From Nitrospira sp. (GTDB lineage Bacteria > Nitrospirota > Nitrospiria > Nitrospirales > Nitrospiraceae), in contig JADYYH010000046.1 in the NCBI GenBank assembly GCA_020853775.1, forward strand, positions 1 through 41,852: a stretch of DNA of 41,852 nt, given 5' to 3'. The position numbers were made by a program, and so were the translations under genes. Shown piece by piece: positions 7,355 through 15,964 of the stretch. Each line of letters begins with the position of its first letter. The stretch's first letter is position 1. The notes beneath the pieces are model-generated. The model worked only from the letters and a program-made list of their open reading frames with translations, did no database searches and was not told the origin of the DNA.

Positions 7355-9575
7355 GGCTGTATTTTTCCCGGAGGCGCTGGCGAACGAGTTCGGCGAGCGA
7401 ATTGATGGCGAACGTGACAATGAATAGAAGTAGCGCAGCCAGAAACAGCACGCGATACAGACTTCCGCCGTGCGGCGCCTCCGGAATTTCGACGGCGATA
7501 TTGGCCGACAGGGTGCGGAACCCGTTGGCCCAATTCCAATCCATAATCGGGGTGTTCCCCGTGGCCATCAGCACGATCATGGTTTCTCCGATGGCGCGAC
7601 CGAAACCGATCATCACGGCGGAAAAGATCCCGGGGCTAGCCGATAACAAGACGAGATGCAGCACGGTTTGCCAACGGGTGGCGCCCAGTGCGAGAGAACC
7701 GGCGATTTGAGATTTCGGCACGTTGGAAAGCGCCTCCTCGGCAATACTATAGATCACCGGTACGATAGCGAATCCCATCACAATGCCGACGACCAAGGCG
7801 TTACGCTGATCGTATTGAATGCCGAGACGATTCGAGAGCCAGGCCTTGATGTTGCCATCGAACCACCAGACTTCGAAGAAAGAATGGGCCCAGAGGCATC
7901 CGCCGATCCCAAGAGCCAAAATGGGCATCAACATGAGCGCTTCATTCCCGGGTGAGACATGCCGTTTGATGGACACAGGGCAAAGATGCCAGGAGAAGGA
8001 GGCCACGATGACCAACATCGGCAAGACCAGCACCATTCCGGCGAGAGCCGGGAGCATACGCTCGAGGAGGGGGGCTAACCAGAGCCCGGCCAGAAACCCA
8101 AGCACCACGGTCGGCAAGGCCGCCATGACTTCAATAATCGGTTTAAGTTTTGCGCGAAGATCGTGATGCATGAACTGGGAGGTGCAGATCGCGGCGAGAA
8201 TGGCGATAGGCACCGCAAGGAACAGGGCGTAGATTGTGCCCTTCAGAGTCCCGAAGGCCAGCGGAAGTAGCCCCAGTTTCGGTTCCACATCATCCGATCC
8301 GGAAGACGATTGCCACACATACGCAGGCTGATCGTACCCCTCGTACCAGACCTTACCGAAGAGTGTTTCCAACGTGACTTCGGGATAGGGGTTCTGTACC
8401 TGATAGAGCGACAGTTGGCCGGCTCCATCCAGAGCGATCACTCCATCTCCTTTCGGCGCAAATGAGACGGCACGAATGGGAAACTCGCCGATGGCCAGCC
8501 GCAACAATGTTTGAGAAGAGGTGGCATGATGCAGGAACACATTCCCCTTCGCATCTCCGGTGACAAATCCCTTGACCCGTTGCGAGGGAGCGAACGCGGT
8601 CACCGGCGCAGGGTGAGAGCGGAACGTATGCATTTGTGTGAGCTTCCACCCCGATGGCACGTCGGCGCGCCGAACCAGCCCCCATGTTGATACGGCCCCG
8701 TCAGCCGCCATGACCACCAGACTGCGATCACCGCTGAGGAATCCCAACATGGTGATTGCCGTGGCAGGTGACGCGACCGCATAGGAAGCCCTTACTTCCG
8801 GCGGCTGCCTCTCTGAAAGCCCGATATGGATGATGTGTCCGTCGGCAGCCCCGACATACAGATGTTCATGCGACGCATCCAGCGCCAGGGACGTGACAGC
8901 GCCGGGCGGTTGAGGCAACTCCGTGATAATCGTATCGGTTCCCAGCGGATCATCGGGAGCGATCCTCGCGAGAAACAACCGCCCCGCCTTGTTGGCAAAG
9001 GCAAGGAGACTGCCCTGCTCGTTGGATCGATAAGCGAGATGGACGATGGGGCTATTCGTTAGCGGAATGGGTGCGCCGGCCTGAACATACGGCCGTTTTC
9101 GTCGTTCACCTTGCTCGGAAAACTCCGTCCTTGTACCGACCTTCAACAGGAAGATTTCGCCGGCAGCCGTACCCAGGGCAAGACGCGCGCTGTGGCCGCC
9201 CCCTGAGGCCATTGCCGTCACCTGCTTCGACGTCAGCTGCGCCGGCACCTCCAAGAGGATGGGCTGACCGGAGGACAGATCAAAAAATTGAATCGCACCG
9301 GAAGTGAAGACCTGCGCGATCTCCCGATGTTCGTCTACCGCCACCTGCGCAGGGCCTTCGTCGGATAACAAGGCAGACACACTGAGACGCTGGCTCAACT
9401 TCGCACTCGGCGCCGTAAAGAGCGGAGTGACCTCGCGAAACAGAAAAAAGAAGATACCCAGAATACTGACAATGGTCGCCAGCCCGCCTACCGTAATGAC
9501 GGCGCGAGCGAACCGGTCGATCAGCGACCGCACACGTACAGGCGTGAAAAAGAATCGTAGGGGGCTCGTCTCCAT
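7347..9575 (-). CDS. pstC: Phosphate ABC transporter permease PstC with propeller-like periplasmic domain
   Basis: A 742-residue permease. One membrane segment (about 26-48) leads into a periplasmic domain of about 360 residues built of WD40/propeller-like repeats, for example VTSLALDASHEHLYVGAADG, VTAFAPSQRVKGFVTGDAKG and IRAVSFAPKGDGVIALDGAG. The permease core (about 430-735) follows, with TLKGTIYALFLAVPIAILAA and the loop LGATRWQTVLHLVLLSASPG. The short PstC of E. coli (about 320 residues) has no such domain. Long PstC forms are known in Pseudomonas-like genomes. With PstA it forms the transmembrane pore. The start overlaps the pstS stop by one base (TAATG), and the 3' end overlaps pstA by 8 bp, so the operon is translationally coupled. 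Confidence 0.94.
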   Translation of the reverse strand: METSPLRFFFTPVRVRSLIDRFARAVITVGGLATIVSILGIFFFLFREVTPLFTAPSAKLSQRLSVSALLSDEGPAQVAVDEHREIAQVFTSGAIQFFDLSSGQPILLEVPAQLTSKQVTAMASGGGHSARLALGTAAGEIFLLKVGTRTEFSEQGERRKRPYVQAGAPIPLTNSPIVHLAYRSNEQGSLLAFANKAGRLFLARIAPDDPLGTDTIITELPQPPGAVTSLALDASHEHLYVGAADGHIIHIGLSERQPPEVRASYAVASPATAITMLGFLSGDRSLVVMAADGAVSTWGLVRRADVPSGWKLTQMHTFRSHPAPVTAFAPSQRVKGFVTGDAKGNVFLHHATSSQTLLRLAIGEFPIRAVSFAPKGDGVIALDGAGQLSLYQVQNPYPEVTLETLFGKVWYEGYDQPAYVWQSSSGSDDVEPKLGLLPLAFGTLKGTIYALFLAVPIAILAAICTSQFMHHDLRAKLKPIIEVMAALPTVVLGFLAGLWLAPLLERMLPALAGMVLVLPMLVIVASFSWHLCPVSIKRHVSPGNEALMLMPILALGIGGCLWAHSFFEVWWFDGNIKAWLSNRLGIQYDQRNALVVGIVMGFAIVPVIYSIAEEALSNVPKSQIAGSLALGATRWQTVLHLVLLSASPGIFSAVMIGFGRAIGETMIVLMATGNTPIMDWNWANGFRTLSANIAVEIPEAPHGGSLYRVLFLAALLLFIVTFAINSLAELVRQRLREKYSHG

Positions 9576-10591
9576 TAGCGAATCTTGGCGAGTTGTTTCT
9601 CAGTCAATGCCCCGGGGATGGGGAAGTATCCATCTCTCAGCACGTCCGATTGCCCCTCTTTGCTGTATACGTACGCGAGAAATTCTTTCACGATGGGGGA
9701 GAGGGGTTTGCCGGGAGCCTGGTTCACATAGATGTACAAATATCGCCAGAGCGGATAGGTTCCATTCTTTGTATTCGCATGGGTCGGTTCGATGAACGGC
9801 TGCCCCGCCTTTGCTGTGAGCGGAACCATTCTGACTCCGGAGGTGCTGTACCCGATCCCGCTGTAGCCGATACCGTACCGGTCCTCGCTGATACCTTGCA
9901 CCACGGAGGCCGACCCCGGCTGCTCCTTCACCTGATCCTTGAAGTCGCCGTTTTTTAGCCCGTGCTCCTTGAAGAAACCGTAAGTCCCTGACGCCGAGTT
10001 TCGACCGTAGAGACTGATCGGCGCATTCGCCCAATCGCCATTATGGCCAAGCTGTCCCCAGCGGGTCAGGTCGGTGGGGTGTCCCTGGCGGCGCGATTTG
10101 GAAAACAGCGCATCCACTTCGGCCATGGTGAGCCCGGCCACCGGATTGTCCTTGTTGACGAAGAGCGCCAGCGCATCCACCGCGACCGGGTAGGCGGTGG
10201 GAGGATATCCGAACTTGGCCTCGAAGGCGTCGATCTCACTGGATTTCATCGTCCGTGACATGGGTCCTAGCTGAGCTGTATTTTCGATCAACGCGGGCGG
10301 GGCCGTGCTCGATCCTTTCCCTTCCACTTGAATTTTGACGTTGGGGTATTGCTTCCGAAATCCCTCCGCCCACAGGGTGATGAGATTATTGAGCGTATCG
10401 GACCCGATGCTATTGATCGTCCCCGACACGCCGCTGACCTTTGCATAGGACTTGATCTCGGGATCCAGTGTGACCGTGTTACTGACGGCCGGGGGCTCCG
10501 CCGCCACGACAGACCACAAATTCGTCGTCATGAACGGCCCCAAGACTGTCAGGGTGAGGCCTACACAGACTTGACCACGTGATAGGGACAT
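9575..10591 (-). CDS. pstS: Phosphate-binding periplasmic protein PstS (copy 1, operon-linked)
   Basis: A 338-residue periplasmic phosphate receptor that delivers phosphate to PstC/PstA. After the signal peptide (cleavage probably near SVVAAEP), the three phosphate-contact segments of the family are intact: IGSDTLNNL, GPMSRTMKSSEI and RNSASGTYGFF. The C-terminal half has the GYSGIGY motif and the usual EGQSDVLRDGYFPIP end. ATG 10591 follows GGAGG at about 10600-10604, and the open frame further upstream to 10675 is non-family sequence. It is the first gene of pstSCAB-phoU-ppx and overlaps pstC by one base. Two more pstS genes lie at 14337 and 19942. This copy is most likely the main receptor because it is operon-linked. 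A Pho-type promoter array lies 50-104 bp upstream. Confidence 0.97.
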   Translation of the reverse strand: MSLSRGQVCVGLTLTVLGPFMTTNLWSVVAAEPPAVSNTVTLDPEIKSYAKVSGVSGTINSIGSDTLNNLITLWAEGFRKQYPNVKIQVEGKGSSTAPPALIENTAQLGPMSRTMKSSEIDAFEAKFGYPPTAYPVAVDALALFVNKDNPVAGLTMAEVDALFSKSRRQGHPTDLTRWGQLGHNGDWANAPISLYGRNSASGTYGFFKEHGLKNGDFKDQVKEQPGSASVVQGISEDRYGIGYSGIGYSTSGVRMVPLTAKAGQPFIEPTHANTKNGTYPLWRYLYIYVNQAPGKPLSPIVKEFLAYVYSKEGQSDVLRDGYFPIPGALTEKQLAKIR

Positions 10592-10640
10592 ACGAAAATT
10601 CCTCCGTGAAAAAAAGAAGCCGCCTATATATATGCAGGAT

Positions 10641-10695
10641 AGCTTACGGAGGCGACATTTCACCTTGTTCACCACTGCGTTACACGATTGTTAAC
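10641..10695 (-). promoter_or_regulatory. Pho-type promoter of pstS-pstCAB-phoU-ppx
   Basis: On the minus strand four 6-bp half-sites lie at 11-bp spacing: GTTAAC (10695-10690), TGTAAC (10684-10679), GGTGAA (10673-10668) and TGAAAT (10662-10657). After exactly 10 bp comes a -10-like TAAGCT (10646-10641). The first two half-sites are strong and the last two weak. E. coli PhoB boxes also use 11-bp direct-repeat spacing about 10 bp from the -10, so a PhoB-type activator site is the natural reading. Binding itself is inferred. Confidence 0.72.
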
Positions 10696-10771
10696 TTTAT
10701 TCGAGCCCAAGGCGAAGGGACATCCACCGCGATCCGCAACTGGCGCGGCCATGAGTCATGCTCAACCGGCA

Positions 10772-10826
10772 GTTAACGATTCTGTAACAATGCCGCAATG
10801 GTCCCGTGACTGATAACTGGTACACA
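10772..10826 (+). promoter_or_regulatory. Pho-type promoter of the porin 1 / lipoprotein operon
   Basis: Half-sites at 11-bp spacing are GTTAAC (10772), TGTAAC (10783), CGCAAT (10794) and CGTGAC (10805). After 10 bp comes TACACA (10821-10826), a weak -10 match. The predicted start near 10833 leaves a leader of about 54 bases before ATG 10887. This array is back to back with the pstS array, 76 bp apart, so one intergenic region could serve both operons. Confidence 0.68.
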
Positions 10827-10886
10827 GCGCCCCAATTCTTTCGACCATTTTAGGATTCACCCTCTTACAGATATGAGGTGGCAGGG

Positions 10887-12404
10887 ATGAAACGACGAGA
10901 ACGGCAAGCATGGTTTACAGGCTTCTGCCTGCTGAGCCTCTGGGCACCAGCCGGGGCGGAAGAGATCGGCCCCGTTCGCGCTCCGGCGCATCCAGCGGTT
11001 GTGGCGCAAGCAGAATCGACTCGCGATACCGGCGCTCCGTCTCAGCCACCGGTTGCATCGCCACCCGGCGGTACATCCCTTGAAGATCTGCTCTTGCAAA
11101 AAGGCAGCATCACGATGGACGAGTGGATTCAGGTTCGAGCGGAACAGGAATACAGCGGTGCGGAAAGCGCCCGGCGGATCGACGCGATTGAGGACTGGAA
11201 AACCAGGACCGAATTATTCCCGATATTGAGAGACAAGGTGAACTTCGGACTCAATGCGCTCCAGTTCCTGTATAGCCACCAAGATGCCCATGTCCCGGAG
11301 GGAAAGAGCCAGGACAATTTTTCTATTCGCCGTTCCGAAATCCTGTTTTGGGGACGCATTAGCGACACCTTGCCTCGCTGGCACGCCCTCATGGAGTTTC
11401 AAAGCATCAACTTCGGACGTGAAACGCCGACCGGCGGCAGCGGAGCCGCCACCGGACAGCCCATCGCGGCAACATTTTTTCGAGAATCCTACATCGACTT
11501 TCGCCCGTTTCAATCCTGGGCTCCCTACATGAACTTTATTCGAATGGGTATCTTCCGGATGCCGTTTGGCATCTTCACGGAAACCTCCGGCGGACTTCGC
11601 GATATCATCAGCTCACCTTATCTGACCTCCGTCGGGAGCGGAAACGGCAATCGCACCGGATCGGCGGGCACGATCGATTTCCTGCAGGAACGGGATTTCT
11701 TTGTGGACGTGCGCGGGAAACTGTTCAATCGCCTGGAATATGTGGCGGGCATCATGAACAATAACAATTTCCATGCGAATGCGACCGGCGCCAACGCCCC
11801 GAAAAGCTTTTACACGCGAGTTCGTCTTTTCGGCACCGATGTGTCATGGATCAGCTTCACAACCATTCAAGGGGAATCGAACAACGCCAACACAAACATC
11901 AACGGTCGTGGCAAGGGCGCCTTCGACCGGTATGGCCTCGACTTCCGGTACACCTCGAAAATCATTCCCGGTTTTATGATTCAGGGAGAATGGTGGCAGG
12001 GACACGATGGCGCTAACCAAACGACGGTCGGTCGGCCGGCCAACGGCGCCTGTCTCGACCAGACCATCTGCGGCGGGTCCGGAGCGCCCGGCGCCATGCG
12101 TCGCACCTGGTACGTCCTCGCCAAGTACCTGATTTCAGACGGCCCTTTTCAGAACTGGGAACCGACCGTCATGTATGAGCAGTTCGATCCCAGCACCAGC
12201 ATGTCGAACGACCTCTATACACGAACGATCCTGGGCCTGACGTACTACTTCGAAAATTTTCCGCCCAAGGTACAATCGAAGATTCAATTTAACTATGAGT
12301 TCAGGCATCATCAGGGCAATGGTCCCGGGGTGGCGTATGACACGACGTTCGACGCTTTCGCCCAGAACGCGTTCCTCGTCCAATTTCAAATTCGGTTTAT
12401 GTAG
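10887..12404 (+). CDS. Outer-membrane porin-like protein 1 (phosphate-selective porin-like)
   Basis: A 505-residue exported protein with a signal peptide (about 1-24, cleavage near PAGAEE), then a Pro/Ala-rich spacer. A short motif SLEDLLLQKG...MDEW at about 70-90 is shared with porin 2 at 17726. From about residue 105 the sequence shows alternating amphipathic strands with many aromatic residues, and it ends in FLVQFQIRFM, a beta-barrel style C-terminus. Features such as RMPFGIF and RLEYVAGIMN recall OprP/OprO-type porins, but similarity is weaker than for porin 2. Outer-membrane location and an anion or phosphate channel role are inferred from fold style and the Pho-type promoter upstream. 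ATG 10887 is preferred over GTG 10878 because GAGG lies 8 bases ahead. It leads an operon with three lipoprotein genes. Confidence 0.78.
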   Translation: MKRRERQAWFTGFCLLSLWAPAGAEEIGPVRAPAHPAVVAQAESTRDTGAPSQPPVASPPGGTSLEDLLLQKGSITMDEWIQVRAEQEYSGAESARRIDAIEDWKTRTELFPILRDKVNFGLNALQFLYSHQDAHVPEGKSQDNFSIRRSEILFWGRISDTLPRWHALMEFQSINFGRETPTGGSGAATGQPIAATFFRESYIDFRPFQSWAPYMNFIRMGIFRMPFGIFTETSGGLRDIISSPYLTSVGSGNGNRTGSAGTIDFLQERDFFVDVRGKLFNRLEYVAGIMNNNNFHANATGANAPKSFYTRVRLFGTDVSWISFTTIQGESNNANTNINGRGKGAFDRYGLDFRYTSKIIPGFMIQGEWWQGHDGANQTTVGRPANGACLDQTICGGSGAPGAMRRTWYVLAKYLISDGPFQNWEPTVMYEQFDPSTSMSNDLYTRTILGLTYYFENFPPKVQSKIQFNYEFRHHQGNGPGVAYDTTFDAFAQNAFLVQFQIRFM

Positions 12405-12479
12405 TCGAACCAGTCGATCGTCGATATGCGAGCCCTCCGGAGTTGCGACGCAACCCAGGAAGGCGTAAGGAGGACTAGA

Positions 12480-13016
12480 ATGAACCGTCTACCCGGTGCC
12501 ATATTCGTCGTGCTGTCTCTCGCCGTCGCTGCCTGTGCGCCGGTTCAACTGTTTCCCGCCGACGTCAGAAACGGCGTCGAGAACGATTTTGATTTCAGCA
12601 CCTGGCGCAATATCCCGAATGCCAGAATCGGTCAGAAGGTGCAGTTGGGCGGACGAATCGTGCAGGTGAATGGTGGAAACGGCAGCCTCACGATCATTGC
12701 CACCCAGTTACCGATTGTGCAACAACCGGCCTATGGTCCCAAAGATTCGGGCCGCCGTTCAGGAGAGTTTTCAATTGTGTATCCAGGAGCGCTGGATTCC
12801 AAATGGGTGAAGGCCGGCAATCGACTGATCGTGATCGGCACGACCAAGGAAGCCAAAACTGTCGTCGTTGATGACGTGCAGCGAAGTTTACCTTCTCTGA
12901 CCGCCCACTGCCTCCACATCTGGAATACCGGTGGAAAAGAAATCGCTGAATTCCCCTATAATGCCGGCGGCGGATACGAACCTTTGGAAGAGGAGACGCA
13001 CTGTGCGCCACACTAG
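12480..13016 (+). CDS. Slp-like outer-membrane lipoprotein
   Basis: A 178-residue predicted lipoprotein with signal peptide and lipobox VAACAP (lipidated Cys near residue 20). The body (about 45-155) resembles the Slp family: GQKVQLGGRIVQVNGG early, then FSIVYPG, RLIVIGTTKEA and an HIW motif near the end. Slp proteins are outer-membrane lipoproteins of unclear function, often induced in starvation or stationary phase in E. coli. ATG 12480 has a strong AAGGAGGA just upstream. The gene lies 75 bp after porin 1 with no terminator visible between them, so it is probably co-transcribed from the Pho-type promoter at 10772. Role in phosphate uptake is not known. Confidence 0.78.
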   Translation: MNRLPGAIFVVLSLAVAACAPVQLFPADVRNGVENDFDFSTWRNIPNARIGQKVQLGGRIVQVNGGNGSLTIIATQLPIVQQPAYGPKDSGRRSGEFSIVYPGALDSKWVKAGNRLIVIGTTKEAKTVVVDDVQRSLPSLTAHCLHIWNTGGKEIAEFPYNAGGGYEPLEEETHCAPH

Positions 13017-13034
13017 GCGTCACCTGAGTGAAGG

Positions 13035-13352
13035 ATGAGGAACGTACGTTTCATGGGGCTGACCTGCCTCGTTCTCTTCATGACCGGAGGGGCCGGATGC
13101 GCTCATGAAGCCACGCTCGTCTGGACGACGGACCAGGGCGGACTCGTCTCGTATCCGTTTCAATCCGATGCCGACGTGCTGGCCTCTTCCGGCCGGCACG
13201 TCGCGTTTGCCTTAATTGCCGAACAATGCCCCAAGGGATCCCGGATTGTTCGTGAGGGGGAAATTCCAAAAGTCAGCAGAGCGGCGGATCGTGCCTGGCG
13301 CGGGCAAATGGGATTCGATCGGCTGTGGGGAGTTCAATTCGCATGCGAATAA
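13035..13352 (+). CDS. Small uncharacterised lipoprotein
   Basis: A 105-residue protein with a lipoprotein signal (hydrophobic core then GGAGCAHE, lipidated Cys near residue 22). The mature part of about 83 residues has two further cysteines (in EQCPKG and the C-terminal FACE), which could form a disulphide in the periplasm. I do not recognise the family. It starts 18 bp after the Slp-like gene, and its 3' end overlaps the next gene by 10 bp, so it is clearly part of the porin 1 operon. GTGAAGG just ahead of the ATG is a modest ribosome-binding site. Likely anchored to the outer membrane; function unknown. Confidence 0.75.
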   Translation: MRNVRFMGLTCLVLFMTGGAGCAHEATLVWTTDQGGLVSYPFQSDADVLASSGRHVAFALIAEQCPKGSRIVREGEIPKVSRAADRAWRGQMGFDRLWGVQFACE

Positions 13353-14296
13353 CACCGGGCGGCTGGCTGTCGTACCGCAGACCCGTCGCGCTAGTCTTCT
13401 CCCTTGGACTCGTATCCGTGATGCTCCCTGCCTGCCAGCTACTGGGCCACGAACGAGTGCTCTACGAACGCCAGGGAGTACAAATCGGTCTCCAGGCCGA
13501 TCCCTCAATCTCACGTGCCTCACAACCGACGGTGAATACACATCCCATTGACCTGACGTCTCAGGACATCGTGAGCCTGCTCGGCACCGTCCGCGTGAGC
13601 GGGTGGAGTGGGACCGTGGTCGGGTGGTTCGACGCTCCGCACGCGATTCCTCTGTTCGATGACACCGATCTTCACCGGATTGCCCAGCCGATCGCCGAGG
13701 CGTTCAAACAAGCCGCCCCAGAGCAACGGGTGTTTTTCTCCATCCCCAACCCGCGTTCCGCTTACGGCGATACCACCGCCGGTGCGCTCTTTATCCGGGG
13801 AACCTATCTCCACGTCATCGTCACAGACCATAAGGCCTTCGCGCGGGCCGACACGGCGGGGGGCGACGAAAAGGATATTCGAGACACGAAGGGCATGAGG
13901 CTTAGCCTTGCGTCCTCCTCACGAATGACGTCCATCACGAAAGGGGACGAGCCCGCCTGGGCCCCATTCGAATCCGTTCACCTTTCCATGAATAGACATG
14001 AAGTCCTGGCTCAAGGCAGTCTACATGCGGGCGAGGGAAGAGCGGCTGCAACGTCTCCGCAAGCGGCAACTCCGACGCAAGCCGCAATGGCTCCTACCAA
14101 CAAGGCCGTAGAGCCGGCTCAGGAACTCCGCCTGCAGATTCGGGAATTGACCCAATCCAACCAGGATCTGCGTGATCGGTTGACGGAGCAATCGCAGCAG
14201 CTTCAGGATCTCAAAGAAGAACTTGCACGGTTACGGCGTGACTCGGAGGGGACTCGAGCAAAGAAACCGACAGTTCGCAAACCCACGACGCCGTGA
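13343..14296 (+). CDS. Lipoprotein with C-terminal coiled coil (family A, paralogue of 19146-19835)
   Basis: A 317-residue predicted lipoprotein with lipobox near LPACQ (Cys about residue 31). Residues about 40-170 form a globular domain opening with VLYERQGVQIGLQADPS, which matches the 229-residue lipoprotein at 19146 (VTLYESPASFVRLEADPT). Both continue with an HP pair, then FF and a Gly-rich strand before HVIVTDHK or HVVLTNYR. The copies are divergent but share order and spacing. Uniquely, this one has an Ala/Pro/Thr linker (about 235-265) and a coiled coil at about 265-305 rich in Leu, Gln and Glu. ATG 13343 follows GGGGAG at 13327-13332. I know no function for this family. It is the last gene of the porin 1 operon, which suggests an envelope role under phosphate limitation. 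Confidence 0.78.
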   Translation: MRITPGGWLSYRRPVALVFSLGLVSVMLPACQLLGHERVLYERQGVQIGLQADPSISRASQPTVNTHPIDLTSQDIVSLLGTVRVSGWSGTVVGWFDAPHAIPLFDDTDLHRIAQPIAEAFKQAAPEQRVFFSIPNPRSAYGDTTAGALFIRGTYLHVIVTDHKAFARADTAGGDEKDIRDTKGMRLSLASSSRMTSITKGDEPAWAPFESVHLSMNRHEVLAQGSLHAGEGRAAATSPQAATPTQAAMAPTNKAVEPAQELRLQIRELTQSNQDLRDRLTEQSQQLQDLKEELARLRRDSEGTRAKKPTVRKPTTP

Positions 14297-14312
14297 CGCC
14301 GATCCCGGCGTC
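14293..14312. terminator. Possible hairpin between convergent genes
   Basis: TGACGCCG and CGGCGTCA form a perfect 8-bp stem with a 4-base loop between the stop of the porin 1 operon and the stop of pstS2. No T-run follows on either strand, so intrinsic termination is uncertain. Confidence 0.35.
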
Positions 14313-14336
14313 ACGACGTCACATCCACCAGAACCT

Positions 14337-15452
14337 TCACGGCTTACCGGCTGCGTCCGAAGCAGAGGCGGACTTCAGGGCCACCGACAATTTTTGTACC
14401 TGGTCCAACGGCAGGGGATAAAAGCCGGCGCGCACGACCGCTTCCTGTCCCTCCCGGCTCTTCACGAATTCCAGAAACTCCTGAATCGCAACCGGAAGAG
14501 GGGCACCTGGTTCCTTATCGAAATACACGTACAACAATCGGCGCAGAGGATAGGTTTTGTCCGCCACCGTTGCGGGCGACGGGGTAATCAGCGGCATGCC
14601 TTCATTTTCCGCCAGGGGAACGATCCGAACGTTGGACGCCTGCAGTCCGATGCCGCTGAATCCGATCCCCAGCTGATCACGGCTGAGAGCCAAGATGACC
14701 GATGCGGCACCGGGCTCCTCGTGCATCGTTGACTTGAACTCTCCGCCTGCCAGAACATGCTCCTGGAAAAAAGCCCGCGTGCCGGATTTGCGGTCACGTC
14801 CGTACAGCTGAATCGGGGCGTCGGTCCATCCGTTATCCAGCGCCAGGTCGCCCCAGGTCGTCACAGTGTTCTTGTGGCCGCGCTGACGTCCGGTCGAGAA
14901 AATCGCATCGGCTTGATCCAACGTCAGTCCTGTCAGGGGATTGTCCTTATGCACATACAACGCCACGGCATCCACTGCGATGGGAATCGCCAGAGGCGCG
15001 TACCCTCGTTGCGATGAGAACTGTTTGATCTCCGAATCCGTCAACTCGCGCGAGCTGCTCACGAGGAGTGCCTGCTTGGCCCGCTCCTCTTTGACGACTA
15101 TCCGTCCTGGCTGCGGGGCTTCGAGGAACTCACCAATGGCTTTGGCAGATCCGCCGGCTTTGAGATCAATGGAGACTTTCGGCTGGCGAGCTTGAAAGTC
15201 CAAGACAAGACGGCGCATCAGGGCATACATGGTGTCCGATCCATGGACGCGAAATCCGCCGGCCACCTGAGATTTCGGAACATATCGTTCGAAAGCGGGA
15301 TCGACCATCAAAGTGGCAAAGGGACCGCTCTGCTCCGCAAAGACGCCGGATGGAGCGGGCGCGATGAGCGCTATGGCAAGAAACAGCGCCTGAAACCCGA
15401 TTGCCGTCTTCCGTTGATACTGTGGCTTCATGGCCGACACGGAATGAGACAT
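14337..15452 (-). CDS. PstS-family phosphate-binding protein (copy 2, orphan)
   Basis: A 371-residue exported substrate-binding protein. The signal peptide ends near SGVFAEQ. The phosphate-contact segments are recognisable as HGSDTMYALM, VSSSRELTDSEI and RDRKSGTRAFF, and the C-terminal GFSGIGL and EGQEAVVRAGFYPLP blocks match the other two copies. It is the most divergent of the three, with an insertion (about residues 105-130, PQPGRIVVKEERAKQ) between the first two segments. ATG 15452 has GGGAGG 6 bases upstream. It is a single-gene unit with its own Pho-type promoter and no adjacent permease, so it may hand phosphate to the PstCA encoded 5 kb away or act as a sensor. Which anion it prefers is unknown. 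Confidence 0.92.
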   Translation of the reverse strand: MSHSVSAMKPQYQRKTAIGFQALFLAIALIAPAPSGVFAEQSGPFATLMVDPAFERYVPKSQVAGGFRVHGSDTMYALMRRLVLDFQARQPKVSIDLKAGGSAKAIGEFLEAPQPGRIVVKEERAKQALLVSSSRELTDSEIKQFSSQRGYAPLAIPIAVDAVALYVHKDNPLTGLTLDQADAIFSTGRQRGHKNTVTTWGDLALDNGWTDAPIQLYGRDRKSGTRAFFQEHVLAGGEFKSTMHEEPGAASVILALSRDQLGIGFSGIGLQASNVRIVPLAENEGMPLITPSPATVADKTYPLRRLLYVYFDKEPGAPLPVAIQEFLEFVKSREGQEAVVRAGFYPLPLDQVQKLSVALKSASASDAAGKP

Positions 15453-15495
15453 ATGGTCCCTCCCTGAGACGCGACTAAGTGACATTGACAGCGAT

Positions 15496-15550
15496 ACCAT
15501 ACCGGGCCAAAATTGCGCGTGAGGAAACAGATTGTTACAAGTATGTTAAC
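15496..15550 (-). promoter_or_regulatory. Pho-type promoter of pstS2
   Basis: Minus-strand half-sites are GTTAAC (15550-15545), TGTAAC (15539-15534), GTTTCC (15528-15523) and CGCAAT (15517-15512). Exactly 10 bp later comes TATGGT (15501-15496), a good -10. The predicted start near 15489 gives a 37-base leader with a clear ribosome-binding site. Confidence 0.75.
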
Positions 15551-15574
15551 TATTCGTAGTGCCTGCCTATCATC

Positions 15575-15814
15575 CTAGCCTGCACAGGAGAGCGTGCGTG
15601 CTCGGGACGACACCCATTCGACCTCGTAATCATACCCGCGCCGCAAGAGGACGATCTCACCGCGCCGACTCAGATCGTCGATCGCTCTGAACACCTGATT
15701 CCAGCTCAGTTCCGGAAGCAGCGAGACTACCTGTTCTAATGTCAGCGATCGACGGGCGCGCAACAGGTCGGCAATCAAGCATTCGCAACTTGGTGAGACA
15801 GAGGCATAACCCAT
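15575..15814 (-). CDS. Small winged-helix-like protein
   Basis: A 79-residue protein whose layout (LIADLLRARRSLTLEQVVSL, LSWNQVFRAIDDLSRRGEI, then VLLRRGYDYEVEW) reads as helix, helix-turn-helix and beta wing, typical of a small DNA-binding winged-helix domain. I do not recognise a named family. AGGAGG lies 8 bases before ATG 15814, so translation is well supported. It sits between pstS2 and psiE on the same strand, downstream of psiE by 150 bp. A weak TGTAAC match lies about 75 bp upstream, but no convincing four-part array is there. A local regulator of the phosphate genes is possible and unproven. Confidence 0.72.
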   Translation of the reverse strand: MGYASVSPSCECLIADLLRARRSLTLEQVVSLLPELSWNQVFRAIDDLSRRGEIVLLRRGYDYEVEWVSSRARTLSCAG

Positions 15815-15964
15815 GGCGATTCCTCCTGGTTGGACTGCTTCAGTTCGCCAAACCAGGCGTACCGAGAAGCAGCACGGTTGTTACACGGCAGGCTGACGAT
15901 TCTGCATCCGGCACATCTCACCGACTTTAGGACTTCCTCAAGTTTGCGTAACATCCCGAGGCCA

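Noticed and set aside
14293..14312. A second strong intrinsic terminator
   Set aside because: The stem is perfect but no T-run follows on either strand, so it is listed only as a possible hairpin.
15880..15895. TGTAAC-like site upstream of the small winged-helix gene as a tenth Pho array
   Set aside because: The other three half-sites and the -10 position do not match the pattern.
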